NCBI GenBank assembly: GCA_013817655.1
Contig: JACDCJ010000107.1
Location: 1-6,959 of the forward strand
Origin: Actinosomnolentus pattersoniae (SeqCode)
GTDB taxonomy: Bacteria; Actinomycetota; UBA4738
Direction of reading: 5' to 3'
DNA length: 6,959 nt
A program made the translations under genes and the position numbers. Below are positions 5,758-6,959 of this stretch, in pieces. The notes beneath the pieces are model-generated. The model ran no database searches and was not told the DNA's origin. It saw only the letters and a program-made list of their open reading frames with translations. Position 1 is the first letter of the stretch. Every line of letters starts with the position of its first letter.

Positions 5758-6959
5758 ATGAGCCTTCCGGGGACCCAGGCCATGACCGAGTACGAGACCG
5801 TGATCGGGCTCGAGTGCCACGTCGAGCTTGCCACGGCAACGAAGATGTTCTGCGGGTGCGCGAACGAGTTCGGGGCAGCGCCCAACACGAACGTCTGCCC
5901 CATCTGCCTTGGGCATCCCGGGACGCTTCCGGTCCCCAACCGGATCGCCATAGAGCACACCATCAAGATCGGTCTCGCGCTCGGATGCCGGATCGCCCCC
6001 TACTCGGTGTTCCACCGGAAGAACTACTTCTATCCGGACATGCCGAAGAACTACCAGATCTCCCAGTACGACCTTCCCCTCTGTGTGGAGGGGGCCCTCG
6101 ACGTCCAGGTCGACGGGGTCACCCGGCGGGTCGGGATCACGCGCGTCCACCTGGAGGAGGACACGGGAAAGAGCCTGCACGTGGGGGCGACCGGGCGGAT
6201 CGCCGATGCCGACCACTCGCTGGAGGATTACAACCGCGCCGGTGTACCCCTCGTCGAGGTCGTCTCGGAGCCCGACATGCGCTCCGCGGAGGAGGCCCGG
6301 GCCTACCTCATCGAGCTCCGGTCGGTCCTGGAGTCGCTCGGGGTCTCCGACGTGCGCATGGAAGAGGGGTCCCTGCGCTGCGACGCCAACATCAGCGTCC
6401 GGGCCCGTGGCGAGGAGGCCCTCGGCGTGAAGGCGGAGATCAAGAACCTGAACTCGATCAGATCGCTCTATCGTGCGGTGCGGTTCGAGGAAGAGCGTCA
6501 CCGGGACGCTCTGGAGAACGGCGCCCCACTGGTGCAGGAGACCCGTCACTGGGACGAGGGGCGTGGCGTCACGTCGCCGATGCGATCGAAGGAGTTCGCC
6601 TTCGACTATCGCTACTTTCCGGAGCCGGACCTGTCGCCAATCGAGCCCGACGCCGAGTGGATCGAGAAGCTGCGGGCCGAGCTGCCGGAGCTTCCCGCGG
6701 CGCGGCGAGCGCGCTTCCAGAGCGAGTACGCGCTCGAGGCCCGGCACGCGGCGCTTGTGGGAACCGCTGGCGAGACCGCCCGCTTCTTCGAGGAAGCAGT
6801 CTCGCTGGGTGCCGACCCCCGAGCCGCCGCCAACTGGATGACGGGAGACGTTGCGGGCGCCCTTCGGGAGTCGAAGCTCTCACTCACCGAGTCGAAAGTC
6901 ACGCCCGCTCACCTCGCGGACCTGGTCCGGCTCGTTGCGGATCAGACGATCTCATCGGC
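5758..6959 (+). CDS. gatB: Asp-tRNA(Asn)/Glu-tRNA(Gln) amidotransferase subunit B (partial, 3' end beyond right edge)
   Basis: Subunit of GatCAB that binds the misacylated tRNA, phosphorylates its Glu or Asp side chain with ATP and amidates it with ammonia from GatA. The 400 visible residues cover the catalytic cradle domain (about 11-295) and part of the helical tail; about 80 residues of the usual 480, including most of the YqeY-like tRNA-binding end, are outside the window. Motifs are VIGLECHVEL (15-24, with the Mg-site His21), KMFCGC (29-34), PNTNVCPICLG (42-52), FHRKNYFYPDMPKNYQISQ (85-103), HLEEDTGKS (131-139), the GatB signature DYNRAGVPLVEVVSEPD (157-173), RCDANISVR (207-215) and EIKNLNS (227-233). 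The zinc-type cysteines C32, C34, C47 and C50 are all present. Small departures are Cys20 where Val or Ile is usual and GHPG where GLPG is usual. I chose ATG 5758 for its GAGGA site; the family core starts near residue 11, so ATG 5782 remains possible. Confidence 0.96.
   Translation, partial: MSLPGTQAMTEYETVIGLECHVELATATKMFCGCANEFGAAPNTNVCPICLGHPGTLPVPNRIAIEHTIKIGLALGCRIAPYSVFHRKNYFYPDMPKNYQISQYDLPLCVEGALDVQVDGVTRRVGITRVHLEEDTGKSLHVGATGRIADADHSLEDYNRAGVPLVEVVSEPDMRSAEEARAYLIELRSVLESLGVSDVRMEEGSLRCDANISVRARGEEALGVKAEIKNLNSIRSLYRAVRFEEERHRDALENGAPLVQETRHWDEGRGVTSPMRSKEFAFDYRYFPEPDLSPIEPDAEWIEKLRAELPELPAARRARFQSEYALEARHAALVGTAGETARFFEEAVSLGADPRAAANWMTGDVAGALRESKLSLTESKVTPAHLADLVRLVADQTISS

Noticed and set aside
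5638..6747. A 369-codon minus-strand frame opposite gatA/gatB
   Set aside because: Antisense shadow; the plus strand is an unmistakable GatB with its signature motif intact.

Overview
The window is high-GC bacterial DNA. A LytR-CpsA-Psr (LCP) wall-assembly protein, an intact gatC-gatA-gatB order, GTG starts and a start that looks leaderless together suggest a high-GC Gram-positive bacterium, most likely an Actinomycetota member. That placement is an inference from gene content and style; no rRNA or tRNA lies in the window to confirm it.

Layout: two genes lie on the minus strand at the left. A partial ECF sigma factor runs off the left edge (513 down to 1), and 68 bp upstream of it is an acetyl-CoA-synthetase-like acyl-CoA ligase (2588 down to 582). 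The ligase start overlaps by 19 bp, head to head, the start of a plus-strand gene for a membrane-anchored LCP protein (2570-3913). After a 53-bp gap the plus strand carries gatC (3967-4257), gatA (4254-5747, overlapping gatC by 4 bp) and gatB (from 5758, cut by the right edge).

How the genes work together: GatC, GatA and GatB form the tRNA-dependent amidotransferase that converts Glu-tRNA(Gln), and often Asp-tRNA(Asn), to the amidated forms. This is the one tightly coupled operon visible. The LCP protein acts outside the membrane on cell-wall glycopolymers and shares no pathway with gatCAB. The ligase and the sigma factor share a strand and may be co-transcribed, but nothing in the sequence ties their functions together.

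I found no mobile element, CRISPR array, RNA gene or clear terminator, and no stretch over 70 bp without a gene. Nothing here looks like a new biological system. The points most worth checking are a four-cysteine cluster next to the LCP membrane anchor, the remodelled acyl pocket of the ligase, the overlapping divergent start region, and a likely leaderless start for gatC.
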